A DNA stretch of 64,000 nucleotides from Theropithecus gelada (GCF_003255815.1 NC_037689.1:18351692-18415691), one strand, 5' to 3'; counted from the stretch's first letter, positions 20,690 through 32,110 are shown. Numbers and translations: made by a program. Notes: generated by a model from the letters alone, not told the origin.

Positions 20690-21585
20690 TTGATGTTCAA
20701 CTTGTTCCATCTTTAGCAAGTAGACCCTATTAAAATTGGTTACTGTGGCCAGGCACAGCACAGTGGCTCACGCCTGTAATCCCAGCACTTTGGGAGGCCG
20801 AGGTGCGCAGATCACCTGAGGTCAGAAGTTCGAGACCAGCCTATCCAACATGGTGAAACCCCATCTCTACTAAAAATACAAAAATTAGCTGGGTATGGTG
20901 GTGTGCACCTGTAGTCCCAGCTACTTGGGAGGCTGAGGCAGCAGAATTGCTTGAACCTGGGAGGCAGAGGTTGCAGTGAGCTGAGATCACGCCATTGCAC
21001 TCTAGCCTGGGTGACAGGGTAGAGTCTGTCTCAAAAAAAAAAAAAAAAAATTGGTTACTGTGTCCTTTTGACATGATATCAATAGTATTTGATAGCTTCC
21101 ATGTTTTCCATGGCAACAGCTCGTACATCATGTACATTTCCTGCCCCAGATCTGAAATCAGCTATTTCTCCAAGAAGTCCTTGTTCCCTTTAATGGGTAA
21201 ACGCATTGAGAAACCACGATCTGCATATTAAGTATACTCATTGCTACTGGGTTGATCACTGCCTTTCAATGGGCACAGCTGGAAAGTTTGTACTTTTTAG
21301 AAAGATAAAAGTAATTCATAAATTCACATTGATATATCCAATTCAAAATTAAGATTACATGGCTTTTACATATTTCATTGAATATTTGTGTCTTTCTTCC
21401 CTTAGGCTGAAAATATTAGTTCCTAATGGCATTAACATAGTTACTTATTTATCTTACTATATATATGTGCTTATAAGTATATATACATATAATACACACT
21501 AATAGTTTCAAGACAACAATAATAGAATCATCACGAACAGTTTAAGATTTTTTGTGCATCTTTTTGTCCACAGGCTATATCCTAC
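20690..21585 (-). mobile_element. Older L1M 3' UTR, antisense, distal part
   Basis: GTCCTTTTGACATGATATCA (21061) and TTTCTCCAAGAAGTCCTTGT (21165) follow the same L1M-type consensus as 13100-15060. That supports one old element split by the L1 at 15125-20388. Confidence 0.55.
20748..21050 (+). mobile_element. AluS with target duplication
   Basis: AAATTGGTTACTGTG at 20733-20747 recurs at 21048-21062. Its 5' end has a small duplication (GGCACAGCACAGTGGCTC). Confidence 0.93.
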
Positions 21586-21600
21586 AAAAGATTTACCATG

Positions 21601-21801
21601 CCATCCTGGCTAACACGGTGAAACCCCGTCTCTACTGAAAAATACAAAAAAACTAGCCGGGCGAGGCGGCGGGCGCCTGTAGTCCCAGCTACTCGGGAGG
21701 CTGAGGCAGGAGAATGGCGTAAACCCGGGAGGCGGAGCTTGCAGTGAACTGAGATCCGGCCACTGCACTCCTGCCTGGGTTGACAGAGCGAGACTCCGTC
21801 T

Positions 21802-21849
<48 letters not shown>
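21601..21849 (+). mobile_element. 5'-truncated young AluYR-like insertion
   Basis: Starts at CCATCCTGGCTAACACGG, missing the first 70 or so bases of Alu. It ends in an uninterrupted run of 47 A (21803-21849). The target duplication AAAAGATTTACCATG is at 21586-21600 and 21846-21860. It has GCGAGGCGGCGGGCGCCTG and GATCCGGCCACTGCACTCC, which I link to Old World monkey AluY. Confidence 0.94.
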
Positions 21850-21851
<2 letters not shown>

Positions 21852-21906
21852 TTTACCATGAATACCATGTGTTTAAAGTTTTTTTTGTTGTTGTTTTGTT
21901 CTGTTT

Positions 21907-22195
21907 TGTTTTTTTGAGTTTCTCTCTTGTTGCCCAGGTTGGAGTGCAGTGGCACGATCTCGGCTCACTGCAACCTCCGCCCCCTGGGTTCAAGCAATTC
22001 TCCTGCCTCAGCCTCCCAAGTAGCTGGGATTACAGTCATGCACCACCACGCCCGGCTCATTTTGTATTTTTTTTTAGTAGAGACGGGGTTTCTCCATGTC
22101 GGTCAGGCTAGTCCCAATCTCCCAAACTCAGGTGATCTGCCCACCTCGGCCTCCCAAAGTGCTGGGATTACAGGCATGAGCCACTGTGCCTGGCC
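21907..22195 (-). mobile_element. Antisense AluS
   Basis: Full-length antisense Alu only about 57 bp from the tail of the preceding sense Alu, making a tail-to-tail inverted pair. Confidence 0.9.
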
Positions 22196-22344
22196 TCAAT
22201 TTGTTTTTATAATTATGTGAAAATATTTTTATGTCTCTCGAGCAAGGTATATTCAGAAAAGTGCATCCTTGTCCCCTCCACTCTGTTCCCTCTCTGTCTC
22301 AAAGACTAAGGGAACAATTTTTAATTAATTAATTAATTTATTTA

Positions 22345-22631
22345 TTTTCGAGACAGAGTCTCAGTCTGTTGCCCAAGCTGGAGTGCTGTGGCATGGTCTT
22401 GGCTCACTGCAGCCTCCAACTCCCAGATTTAAGCAATTCTCTTGCCTCAGACTCCCGCGTAGCTGGGATTACAGGTGTGTGCCACTTTGCCCAGCTAATT
22501 TTTGTATTTTTAGTAGAGATGGGGTTTTGCCCTGCTGGCCAGGCTGGTCTTGAACTCCTGGCCACAGGTGATCCGCCTGCCTCGGCCTACCAAGCTGCTG
22601 GGATTACAGGCATGAACCACTACGCCCAGCC
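22345..22631 (-). mobile_element. Antisense AluJ/S
   Basis: Antisense Alu after an (ATTA)n tract at 22321-22345. The 173-residue open frame starting at 22369 is mostly this Alu. Confidence 0.88.
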
Positions 22632-23574
22632 TGATTTTTTTAAATTAGTTTTTGTTTCTCCTTTTCGTTGCTTTTTACCCCCAGAGGACATGACTCCAGC
22701 ACATACCATCCTTACTGACTTAATGTTCTCCAATGTACAGCCCAGGCACATCAGGCACGGAAACCAACATCAAGTCCAAGCTCTTCAAAATTGTGTGTGT
22801 GCTCCCACACCAAAGCCATGGCACAGCAAAGGTTCAGCTGCAGATGACCTCGCACCACAGACTTGCTCACAGGGAAATTTCCCTTGTTGAAAGACATAAT
22901 TATTGTCTGAGTTAAAGTTCCTCTTTTCAGTATATATATCAGGTAATGATTTCAGATGTGTGATTTCCTCTTTTCAGTATATATCAGCTAATGATTTCAG
23001 GCTTAATCAATACCTTAGGAAACCTAACATTTCCAATGTTTTTCATTAGGATAGTTCATATGTAAAGTTTAAAATTTCCCACAAATATTATATTTCTTTT
23101 ATAACCCTTAGTCACCATATCAGTTAGGATTAGGTTCCACGGCACAGAAACCCAAATTATAGTGGCTTAAACATGACAGTTTTTTTTTTTTTTCCTGTGA
23201 AAGGAGTCCAGGGCTGGAGGTCCAGTGGTGACATAGCAGCTCTACATATATTAGGACCCAGGTTATTTCTTTCTGCTCCCCTATAGGGCAAGGCTCCCAT
23301 CATCAAGGTTGCTTTATAGCCCACGATGACTGCTGCAACTGACATTTTATACCACATCCTAGGCTGTAGGCAGGAGAAGGGGCAAGGGCAGAAGGTGAAA
23401 TCGCTCACATTAATCAGTTCCTTTTCCAAAGCTTTCTCAGACGACTCAGGCAATGACTTTTGCTTTCACTTTATTAGCCACCAATATCTGCAGGGCAAGC
23501 TGGAAAAGGATTGTTTTAAAGCTGGACACATTGCCACCCTCAACAATATAATGTTTCCATTAGTAATAAAGAAG
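22632..23574. other. Unassigned sequence with a short tandem duplication
   Basis: No gene or sure repeat family. Within it, CTCTTTTCAGTATATAT through TAATGATTTCAG at 22920-22955 recurs at 22967-23000, a lag of 47-49 bases. The part at 23120-23560 resembles an old interspersed repeat I cannot name (TATCAGTTAGGATTAGGTTC). Confidence 0.35.
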
Positions 23575-23577
23575 GGT

Positions 23578-23804
23578 TTCGAGACCAGCCTGGCCAACAT
23601 GGCAAAACCTCGTCTCTACAAAAAATACAAAAATTAGCCAGACGTGGTGGCATGCACCTGTGGTCCTAGCTACTTGAGAGGCTGAGGTGGGAGGATCACT
23701 TGAGCCTGGGAGGTCAAGGTTGCAGTGAGCTGTGATTGTGCCACTGCACTCCAGCCTGGGTGTCACCATGAGACCCTGTCTAACAACAACAACAACAACA
23801 AAAA
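23578..23804 (+). mobile_element. 5'-truncated AluJ/S
   Basis: Begins at TCGAGACCAGCCTGGCCAAC and ends in a (CAA)n tail at 23784-23803. Confidence 0.85.
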
Positions 23805-24074
23805 GTGCCGGCAACTAGTAGCAATCTGTGCCACAATCTATACATTTCAATAATCGTAATTTTGTGAATTGCTTGTAGCACACACCGAGCACTGTTAACA
23901 GAGGTCATCCTGAGGGATAAGGATGGAGGATCCTCAATAGGGTCCCCTCACAGCAGAAAGCTCTCCATAGCAATTTGTCCAAGACTATTCTGGATGCTTC
24001 CTAGTTTCTGCTACCTTGTTTCTTTGCCAACACTGTGGGCTCACTGCCTCTTACACACCAGTTCTCTTGCCTGG

Positions 24075-24453
24075 TGATATGGTTATGCTCTGTGTCCCAT
24101 CCAAATCTCATGTTGAACTGTAATCCCCAATGTTGGGAGAGGGACCTTGTGTGACGTGATTGGATCACAGGGGTGGATTTCCCACTTGCTGTTCTGTGAT
24201 AGTGAGTGAGTTCTCATGAGATCTGGTTGTTTAAAAGTGTGCAGCACGTCCCCCTTCGCCCTCTCTCTTCTGCCACCATGTGAAAACGTGCTTGCTTCCC
24301 TTCACCCTTCTGCCATGATTGTAAGTTCGCTGAGGCCTTCCAGCCATGCTTCCTGTACAGGCTGCAGAACTGTGAGTCAGTTAAACCTCTTTTCTTCATA
24401 GATTACCCAGTCTCAGGTAGTTCTTTATAGCAGTGTGAGACTGGATTAATACA
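24075..24453 (+). mobile_element. Solo THE1/MST LTR
   Basis: Begins TGATATGGTTATGCTCTG and ends CTGGATTAATACA. A perfect 5-bp target duplication CCTGG lies at 24070-24074 and 24454-24458. Confidence 0.92.
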
Positions 24454-24576
24454 CCTGGATTTGGTCACTCACACACTGATGCCTCAGTCTGTTTCCACCA
24501 TAGGCTCCCAATTGTACCCACTCAGCCTGGTAACTTACCTGTGTCCCCTCATGTCCACCCTTAACCCCTATCCTAT

Positions 24577-24972
24577 TGATATGGTTTGGACTTTGAATCT
24601 GTGTCCCCATCCAAATCTCATGTCAAATTGTAATCCTCAGTGTTGGAAGTGGAGCCTTGTGGGAGGTGATTGGATCATGGGGATGGATTCTTCATGAATG
24701 GTTTGGCACCATCCCTTTGGTGCTGTTCCTATGATAGAGTTCTCATGAGAGCTGGTTGTCTAAAAGTGTGTGGCACTCCCTCACTCTCTCTCTTCCTCCG
24801 ACTCTGGCCATGTGAGATGTCCCCCTTTGCCTTCTCTGAGGCCTCCCCAGAAGCAGAAGCTGCTATGCTTCCTGTACAGCCCGCAGAACCATGAGTCAAT
24901 TAAACCTCTTGTCTTTATAAATTACTCAACCTCAGGTATTTTTTTATAGCAGTGTGAGAACAGACTAATACA
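24577..24972 (+). mobile_element. MaLR provirus, 5' LTR
   Basis: THE1/MST-type LTR beginning TGATATGGTTTGGACTTTG and ending GAACAGACTAATACA. It carries a TTTGAATCTGTGTCC variant that is shared with the 3' LTR. Confidence 0.85.
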
Positions 24973-26602
24973 GAAAATTGGTACCAAGGAGTGGGGCATT
25001 GCTATAAAGATATCTGAAAATGTGGAAGCAGCTTTGGAATTGGGTAAGTGGCAGAGGTTGGAAGAGTGTGGAAGGCTCAGAAGAAGACAGGAAGATGAGG
25101 GAAAGTTTAACAAGTTCCTAGAGACTTGTTAAATTGTTGTGACCAAAATGCTGATAGTGATATGGACAATGAAGTCTGGGCTACGGAGGTCTCAGATGGA
25201 GATGAGGAACTTATTTGGAACTGGAGCAAAAGTCACGTTTGTTATGCATTAGTAAAGAGGTTGGCTGCATTGTGCCCCTGTTTTAGGGATCTGTGGAACT
25301 TTGAACTTGAAAGTGATGATTTAGGGTATCAGGCAGAAAAAATTTCTAAGCAGCAAAGCATTCAAGATGTGGCCTGGCTATTTCTAACAACTATGCTCTT
25401 AAGCATAAGCCAAGAAATGACCTGAAACTGGAACATATATTTAAAAGGGAAACAGAGTGTAAAAGTTTGGAAAATTTGCAGTCTGGCCATGCAGTAGAAA
25501 AGAAAAACCCATTTTCTGGGGAGGAATTCAAGGCAGCTGCAGAAATTTGCATAAGTAAAGAGGAGCCAAGTGCTAATATCCAAGATAATGGGGAAAAGGC
25601 CTCCAAGGTATTTCAGAGACCTTCCTGGCAGCCCCTTCCTTCACAGGCCCAGAGGCCGAGGAGGGAAGGATGGTTTTGTGGGCCAGGTCCAGGACCCTGC
25701 CACCCTGCGCAGCCTTGGGACACTGCTCCCTGTGCCCCAACCACTCCAGATCCAGCCTTGGCTCAAAGGGGCCCAGATACAGCTTGGACCACTGCTTCAG
25801 AGGGTGCAAACCATAAGCCTTGATGGCTTCTACATGGTGTTAAGCCTGCAGATGCCCAAAGTGCAAGAGTTGAGGTTTGGGAGCCTCTGCCTAGATTTCA
25901 GAGGATGTCTGAAACACCTGAATGTCCAGACAGAAGCCTGCTGCAGGGGCAGAGCCCTCATGGAGAACCGCTACTAGGGCAGTGCTGAGGAGAAATGTGG
26001 GGTTGGAGCCTCCAAATAAAGTCCCCACTGGGACACTTCGTAGTAGAGCTGTAAGAGGAGGGACACCATCCTCCAGACCCCAGAATGGTAGATCCACTGG
26101 CAGCTTGCACCATGCACCTGGAAAAGTCGTTGGTACTCAATGCCAGCCCATGAGAGCAGCTGTGGGGGCTGAACCCTGGAAAGCCACAGGGGCAGAGCTG
26201 CCCAAGGTTTTGGGAGCCCACCCCTTGCATAAGTGTGCCCTGGATGTGAGGTGTGGAGTCAAAGGAGATTATTTGAAGTGTTAAGATTTAACAGCTGCCC
26301 TGCTGGGTTTCAGACTTGTGTGGGGCCTGTAGTCCCTTTCTTTTGGCTGATTTATCCCTTTTAGAATGGGAGTATTTACCCAAGGCCTATACCCCCATTG
26401 TATCTTGGAAGTAATTAACTTGTTTTTTATTCTATAGGCTCATAGCAGAAAGGAATTTCTTGGTCTCTGATGAGACTTTGGGCTGTAGGCTTTTGAGTTA
26501 ATGCTGGAATAAGTTAAGACTTTTGGGAACTGTTGGGAAGGCATAATTGGATTTTTCCATGTGAGAGGGTCATAAGATTTGGGAGGGGCCGGGGCAGAAT
26601 AA
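24973..26602 (+). mobile_element. MaLR internal region (THE1/MST-int)
   Basis: Starts with the usual AAAATTGGTACCAAGGAGTGG region and ends in a purine-rich stretch before the 3' LTR (GGGAGGGGCCGGGGCAGAAT at 26581). MaLR internal regions contain only remnants of a retroviral gag-like region and depend on other elements to move. Open frames such as 25126-25425, 25467-25823 and 25570-25977 are pieces broken by stops and shifts. No enzyme domain is visible. Confidence 0.8.
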
Positions 26603-27002
26603 TGTGGTTTTGAATCTGTGTCCCTATCCAAATCTCATGTTGAATTGTAATCCCCAGTGTTGGAGGTGGGGCCTGGTGGAAGGTGATTGGATCACGGGGA
26701 TGGATTCTTCATGAATGGTTTAGCACCATCCCTTTGGTGCTGTTCTCGTGATAGAGTTCTTATGAGATCTGGTTGTTTAAAGGTGTGTGGCGCCTCCCTC
26801 ATTCTCTCTCTTCCTCTTGCTCTGGCCGTGTGAGACCTTTGCCTTCCACCATAATTGTAAGTTTCTTGAGTCCTTCCCAGAAGCAGAAGCTGCTATGCTT
26901 CCCGTACAGCCTGCAGAACCATGAGCCAATTAAGCCTCTTTTCTTTATAAATTACCTAGTCTCAGGTATTTCTTTATAGCAATGTGAGAATGAACTAATA
27001 CA
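26603..27002 (+). mobile_element. MaLR provirus, 3' LTR
   Basis: Matches the 5' LTR along its length, including the TTTGAATCTGTGTCC variant, but has lost several bases at its start. It ends ATGAACTAATACA. A matching 5-bp target duplication with the 5' side is no longer visible. Confidence 0.85.
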
Positions 27003-27119
27003 CAGGTTTTCAGCTTTACCATTCCCAGCTTGTCCCTGATCTCCTGAAAGGGTCTAGCCTTCCGTAGGCAATAAATTCCAGTTCTAATGGTTGACAGTTG
27101 CCCCAAATGTTGTTGAATT

Positions 27120-27440
27120 TTTATTTATTTATTTGTTTATTTTTAGAGAAAGGGATTTGCTCTGTCACCCAGACTGGAAGGCAGTGGTACGATCATAGTT
27201 CACTTAAGCCTTGAACTCCTAGGCCCAAGAGGTCTGCCTGCCTTACCCTCCTGATTAGCTAGTACTACAGGCACATGCCACCACACCCAGCTACTTTTTA
27301 AAATCTTTTGTGGAGACAGAGTCTCTCTATTTTCCCAGGCTGGTTTCAGACTCCTAGCCTCAACCTAGCTGCAAGCAATTCTCCCACCTCAGCCTCCCGA
27401 GTTGCTGAGATTACAGTCATGGGCCATCTCGCCTGGCTAG
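27120..27440 (-). mobile_element. Old antisense AluJ-like element
   Basis: Strongly diverged antisense Alu (TTGCTCTGTCACCCAGACTG at 27158), with a (TTTA)n tail at its left edge. Confidence 0.8.
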
Positions 27441-27559
27441 GATTAGAATTGTTAACACATACCCCCATGGGAAACAACTTTAACAACTAGAGTATAGTGT
27501 TTATATACAGCTCCTTTCGTCTCTGGTCTTACAGTATCCACTCATTTCCAAAGTTACAT

Positions 27560-28510
27560 AGGTCAGCACCTTTCCTCCCTACTCCCTTCAGTGAAATGAT
27601 TTCATACATTCATAATGCAGCTAGATTCTTTTGTCATATTCTGTATTCCATCTTGTGATCACCTGACCTTCTAAATGACTTTTTAAAAATTGCATACATT
27701 GTCACTCTTTGTGCTATAAAGTTCTATAGGTTTTTAAATAATGCACAATGTCATCTATCCCCCATTATAATATCATACAGAATATTTTCACTGCCCTCAA
27801 ATTCCCCTGTGCTTCACTTTTCAACCCTCCCCCTTCCTGGCCCCTGGCAACCACTGATCTGTTTGTTATCTCTAGTTTTGCCTTTTACAGAATGTCATAA
27901 TAAATGGAATCATACAGTATGTAGCCTTTTCAGACTGGCTGCTTCCACTTAGCAGCAGGCATTTAAGATTCACCCACGTTTTTGCATGGCTTGATAGCAA
28001 ATTTCTTCTTATCATTGAATAATGTTCACTGTATGGATGTACCACAGTTGATTTATATATTTACCTATCAAAAGACCTCCTGGTTGTTTCCAGTTCTTGG
28101 TGATTATGAATAAAGCTGCTATAAACATTGTGTTTGTGTGTTGTGTCTCCTTTTGTGATTTTAGCAGCTGTTGATTCTCATTGCCTAGATCAATTAATTC
28201 ATAGAGTGTTGCAAAATGATTACAATCTAATTCTATCATTTTATTTCATTTATTAGTTGTGCAGGTTTTTGTGTGGACATGACTTTCAAATTAGTTGGTT
28301 AAATACCTAGGAGCACAATTGCTGGATCGTATGGTAAAACTATGTTTAGCTTTGTAAGAAAGACCAAATGGTCTTTCAAAGTGTCTGTGCCATTTTTACA
28401 TCCCCATCAGCAATGAGTGAGAATTACTGTTGTTCCTCATTCTCAACGCAATTGGTATTGTCAGTTTTCTTTGGATTTTAGGATTCTAATAGGTGTGTAT
28501 TGGTATCTGA
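27560..28510 (-). mobile_element. Antisense L1M fragment with a 118-bp foreign insert
   Basis: L1 3' end and ORF2 text read backwards: CCTGGCAACCACTGATCTGT (27844), AATAAATGGAATCATACAGT (27899), GGAGCACAATTGCTGGATCG (28311). The run is broken at 28142-28259 by a segment that belongs to a different L1M 3' UTR located at 30210-30327. Confidence 0.78.
28142..28259 (+). repeat. 118-bp duplicated segment, acceptor copy
   Basis: Aligns without gaps to 30210-30327 with two mismatches (about 98%), in direct orientation, offset 2,068. Flanking L1 text (AACATTGTG before, TGCAGGTTTTTGTGTGG after) shows that it was inserted here. Confidence 0.95.
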
Positions 28511-29110
28511 TTGTTGTTAAATAGTCTTTGGTAGACCACACAGTTTCTCCCACTCTGACATTTTATGCTGCCTTCTCCTTGGGGACTTACATCCAGGCTT
28601 TTTGGCATCATTTATTTAATAATGTCTTCACCTTCTCCAGATTTCCTGGTGGAAGGAGAGCTGGCTGCAACCTTTGATACAGTTTTAAGTGCACTGTGAA
28701 TTGCTGATAAGGATGCTACAGCATTTATCTGTAATGAAATGGGGTCTCCGGAGCTAGGGCCTCCTCACTCGCAGCTCTCAAACAGCACAGTGTTGAAGGC
28801 TTAAGTTTTGCTGGCAGTTGGCTGGCATGAGCTATAATGCCCAAATAACTAAACTACTCCAGGAACTAAAATGTGGTACACTCAAAACAACTTCTGAGCC
28901 CTTTCCCATCCATTTCTACCGGGAATTCAAAACTCTGTCCTGGCACAAACTGATGGTACAATTCAGGTTTTACCCACCCACATGTAGCTGGGCTAATTCC
29001 TGGCCCTTAGGTAACCTCTGGGGGCTCACCAGTTCCCTCATCATCCTTCTCTCTGACCAGCTGTTCATGTCCAGTTAGCAGTCCTGGGTGACTCATATGA
29101 CTACAGTTCA
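28511..29110. other. Unassigned sequence
   Basis: I see no gene signal or repeat family I can name. The short frame at 28818-29078 shows no known domain. Confidence 0.3.
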
Positions 29111-29114
29111 TCCC

Positions 29115-29377
29115 AGAGGCCCCAACTGAACTCTATTTTTATTATAAAACACAGAAAAGCATACAATAGAATAGTACATTATTATAAAGCCACACCTTCA
29201 TAACTAACATCCAGGTCAAGAAGCAGTACTTTGCCAGTCACCCCAGAAGCCTCTCCATGGCCACTACCCTGATTTTTATAGCAATCATTTCCTTATTCTT
29301 CTCTACAGCTTTACCACCCAAATGTGTATCCTTAGACATTCTAGTTGTGCCATGCTCATTAAAAAGTTTGATTTGTC
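29115..29377 (-). mobile_element. Antisense L1M fragment
   Basis: ACATCCAGGTCAAGAAGCAG (29208) and the following CCCCAGAAGCCTCTCCATGG match old antisense L1M 3'-region text. Confidence 0.55.
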
Positions 29378-29622
29378 TTTTTTTTTGACAGGGTCTGGCT
29401 CTGTTGCCCAGGCTGGAGTGCAGTGGCGCTCTGCCTCCCAGGCTCAAGCCATCCTCCCACCTCAGCCTCCCCAGTCAAGTAGCTGGGACTACAGGTGCAT
29501 ACCACTACACCTGGCTAATTTTTTTTTTTGTAGAGACGGGTTTTGCCATGTTGTCAAGGCTGGTCTCAAATCTTGGCCTTCCAAAGTGCTGGGATTACTG
29601 GCATGAACCACTGTGCCTGGCC
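29378..29622 (-). mobile_element. Antisense Alu with internal deletion
   Basis: Antisense Alu about 245 long. The CTCACTGCAACC block is missing between CAGTGGCG and CTCTGCCTCCCAGG. Confidence 0.85.
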
Positions 29623-29674
29623 TTGATTCATCTTTTAAATCTCTTTTAATCTACAGTTTTCCTCTATGACTATT

Positions 29675-29970
29675 CTTTTTTTTTCCTTTGAGACAGGGTC
29701 TCCCTCTGTTACCCAGGCTGGAGTACAGTGGCTCTATCTCAGCTCACTGCAACCTCCGCCTCCCTGGTTCAAGTGATTCTCCTGTCTCAGCCTCCCAAGT
29801 AGCTGGGACTACAGGTGCATGCCACCACACCCGGCTAATTTTTGTATTTTTAGTAGAGACAGGGTTTCACCATATTGGTCAGGCTGGTCTCGAACTCCTG
29901 ATCTCAGGTGATCCACTAGCCTCAGCCTCCCAAAGTGCTGGGATTACAGGTGTGAGCCACCGTGCCCGGC
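29675..29970 (-). mobile_element. Antisense AluS with target duplication
   Basis: CCTCTATGAC at 29661-29670 recurs at 29971-29980. Confidence 0.92.
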
Positions 29971-30059
29971 CCTCTATGACCCTTTCTTTTCTTTATTCTC
30001 TACTTGTTGAAGAACAAGACAATTTGACCTAAAGTTTCCTAAAATCTGCATTTTGCTGA

Positions 30060-30660
30060 TGACACACTCATGGTGCATTTCAACATGTATTCTCTTCCCT
30101 GCCTTTCTTGCAAATTGTCAGTTGGATCCAGAGGTTTAATTAGACTGAATTTCTATCTTTTTTGCAAGACTATAAGTGGTGCTGAGTTCTGAGACATGTA
30201 ATGTCTGGCTGTGTCTCCTTTTGTGATTTCAGCAGCTGTTGATTCTCATTGCCTAGATCAATTAATTCATAGAGTGTTGTAAAATGATTACAATCTAATT
30301 CTATCATTTTATTTCATTTATTAGTTGGGATAATTGAGTAATTTTATAAAGAGATGCTTCCCCAATCTACTATTTGGTTACCTAGTGGCACAGTTTCTAA
30401 AGGAAAAGCAGGATATATGTTTCATTTTTTTCCCTTTTTTATCTGTTTTCAGATGATGAATTGGTCCCCTGACATCCTTCAAGGTGGCCAGTTTTTAAAT
30501 ATCATCATGAATTTAAACATTTAAACATACTTTATAGGTTTTAATTTGTTGCATTTCATTGTGGCAAAATATATATAACAAAATTTACCATTTGAACCAT
30601 TTTTAAGTATACAGTTTTATGGCATTAAGTATCTACTGCATTTTAATACTTATTGAAGCT
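30060..30660 (-). mobile_element. Antisense L1M 3' UTR segments
   Basis: GTGGTGCTGAGTTCTGAGAC (30177) and TACTATTTGGTTACCTAGTG (30369) follow the older L1M 3' UTR. ACAAAATTTACCATTTGAAC (30578) matches another L1M 3' end. The section 30210-30327 is the likely donor of the insert at 28142. Confidence 0.6.
30210..30327 (+). repeat. 118-bp duplicated segment, probable donor copy
   Basis: Lies in continuous L1M 3'-UTR-like context on both sides, unlike its copy at 28142-28259. This makes it the likely template. Confidence 0.85.
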
Positions 30661-31688
30661 CTGTTTCATTTTTAAAAATCTGTTCTGTTTTTTAAAATCT
30701 TTAAATATTTCCTAGCTTAGAATCTTTTGAATGAAATTAGGAGAACCTCATTCCCACATTTGCTTTCCTCTTATGTCCTTACTTCCCAATCAGTACAAGC
30801 AAACATGAGCCAAAGTGAGAAGTGAAACACCCCACCTCCCAGATGCTGTCTGCAGTGTCACAAGTTATGACTCACGTTTAGCCCAGAGATTGTTGCCAGA
30901 GTTAGCAGAAGGAAGACAGGCTTTTGAAGTGTGCCAGGGCTGAGGTTTTAAAATGAATACAGTTTAAACATTAATGATGTTTAAATCAGAGCCAGATTAC
31001 TTCTGTTCTGCTCATGGGCTTTATTAAAATTCACCCCTGGATTTTTCATGTATAAAAATATTTGAGTTTCAAATATTTTAACTTTTCTTTTAATTGGAAA
31101 ATATGTTGATGGAGAGCTTTCCCTTTGAACCTTAACCCAGACTTTGGCAGCTGAGGAGACAGCTGCAGAAAACTTGCACAATACAGTTGAATGGACAAGT
31201 TGTCCTGACGTTTATTCATTTCTCTCCTTTTGAGTTAGTTGGTTCCCTATTTTCATTTTCCCCCATCTTCATTCTGGGCTTACCCACTCAGTTGGACAAA
31301 CAGTTGGGAATCCAACCGACAAGTATACATGGAAGCATTACAAGTTTCTTTTCTAAGGTCTACGAGACAAATTTTCGTAAAGCAATCAAAGCCTACATAT
31401 AAATAAATTTCAGCAAAGTAGGAACAATATCCACAAGAGTCAATATATGGCTGTTTTGGATATAAGGAAGCCCTGTATTGGGCTCTATTGCAGAGTGCTT
31501 TAAAAAGTAAGATACACCCAAGTATCCCAGTGCTGGGACACCACTATCTTAACAAGTACTGAGGAGGTAGAGGAAAGCTTACTTAGACTAACAATGACAA
31601 GAGATTGATGGCCATGTCAAATGAAATGGTATTTTCAAGCCTATCTACTGAAAATGAAAAGTAAATAACTAATAATTAATTTATTCAA
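30661..31688. other. Unassigned sequence
   Basis: About 1 kb without a repeat I recognise. The frame at 31187-31402 has no known motif and no regulatory context. Confidence 0.35.
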
Positions 31689-31702
31689 TGACAACTATTT
31701 CT

Positions 31703-32014
31703 TTCTTTCTTTTTTTTTTTTTTCTTTTTTGAGACAGAGTCTTGCTCTATTGTCCAGGCTGGAGTGCAGTGGCACAGTCTTGGCTCACCACAACCTCTAC
31801 CTCCTGGTTTCCAGCAATTCTCATGCCTCAGCCTCCTGAGTAGCTGGGACTACAGTTGCCTGCCACCACACCTGGCTGATTTTTTGTATTTTTAGTATGG
31901 ATGGGGTTTCACCATGTTGGTCAGGCTGGTCTCAAACTCCTGGCCTCAAGTGATCCTCCCTCCTCAGGCTCCCAAAGTGCTGGGATTACAGGCATCAGCC
32001 ACCACACCCAACCT
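31703..32014 (-). mobile_element. Antisense AluS with target duplication
   Basis: TGACAACTATTTCT at 31689-31702 recurs, with one change, at 32018-32031. Confidence 0.9.
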
Positions 32015-32110
32015 CATTGACAAATATTTCTGAAGTGCCAATTATATACTGAGCTCTGTGCCTGGTGCTGGGAACATGGCTATGAAAGGTCTTCATAGAT
32101 CCAATGGTTG
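32015..32110 (-). repeat. L2-like 3' end
   Basis: The AAATATTTCTGAAGTGCC region followed by GTGCCTGGTGCTGGGAACAT is typical of the L2 3' end. The Alu at 31703 is inserted into it. Confidence 0.55.

Noticed and set aside
22369..22890. A 173-residue open frame, the longest on offer.
   Set aside because: The first 90 or so residues are antisense Alu and the rest is unassigned DNA. It has no known domain and no promoter.
25126..25977. Three overlapping open frames that might be a gene.
   Set aside because: They lie in the internal region of a MaLR provirus and shift between frames. They are decayed gag-like remnants.
24577..27007. A 5-bp target duplication for the MaLR provirus.
   Set aside because: CCTAT on the left and CAGGT on the right do not match, so I do not claim one.
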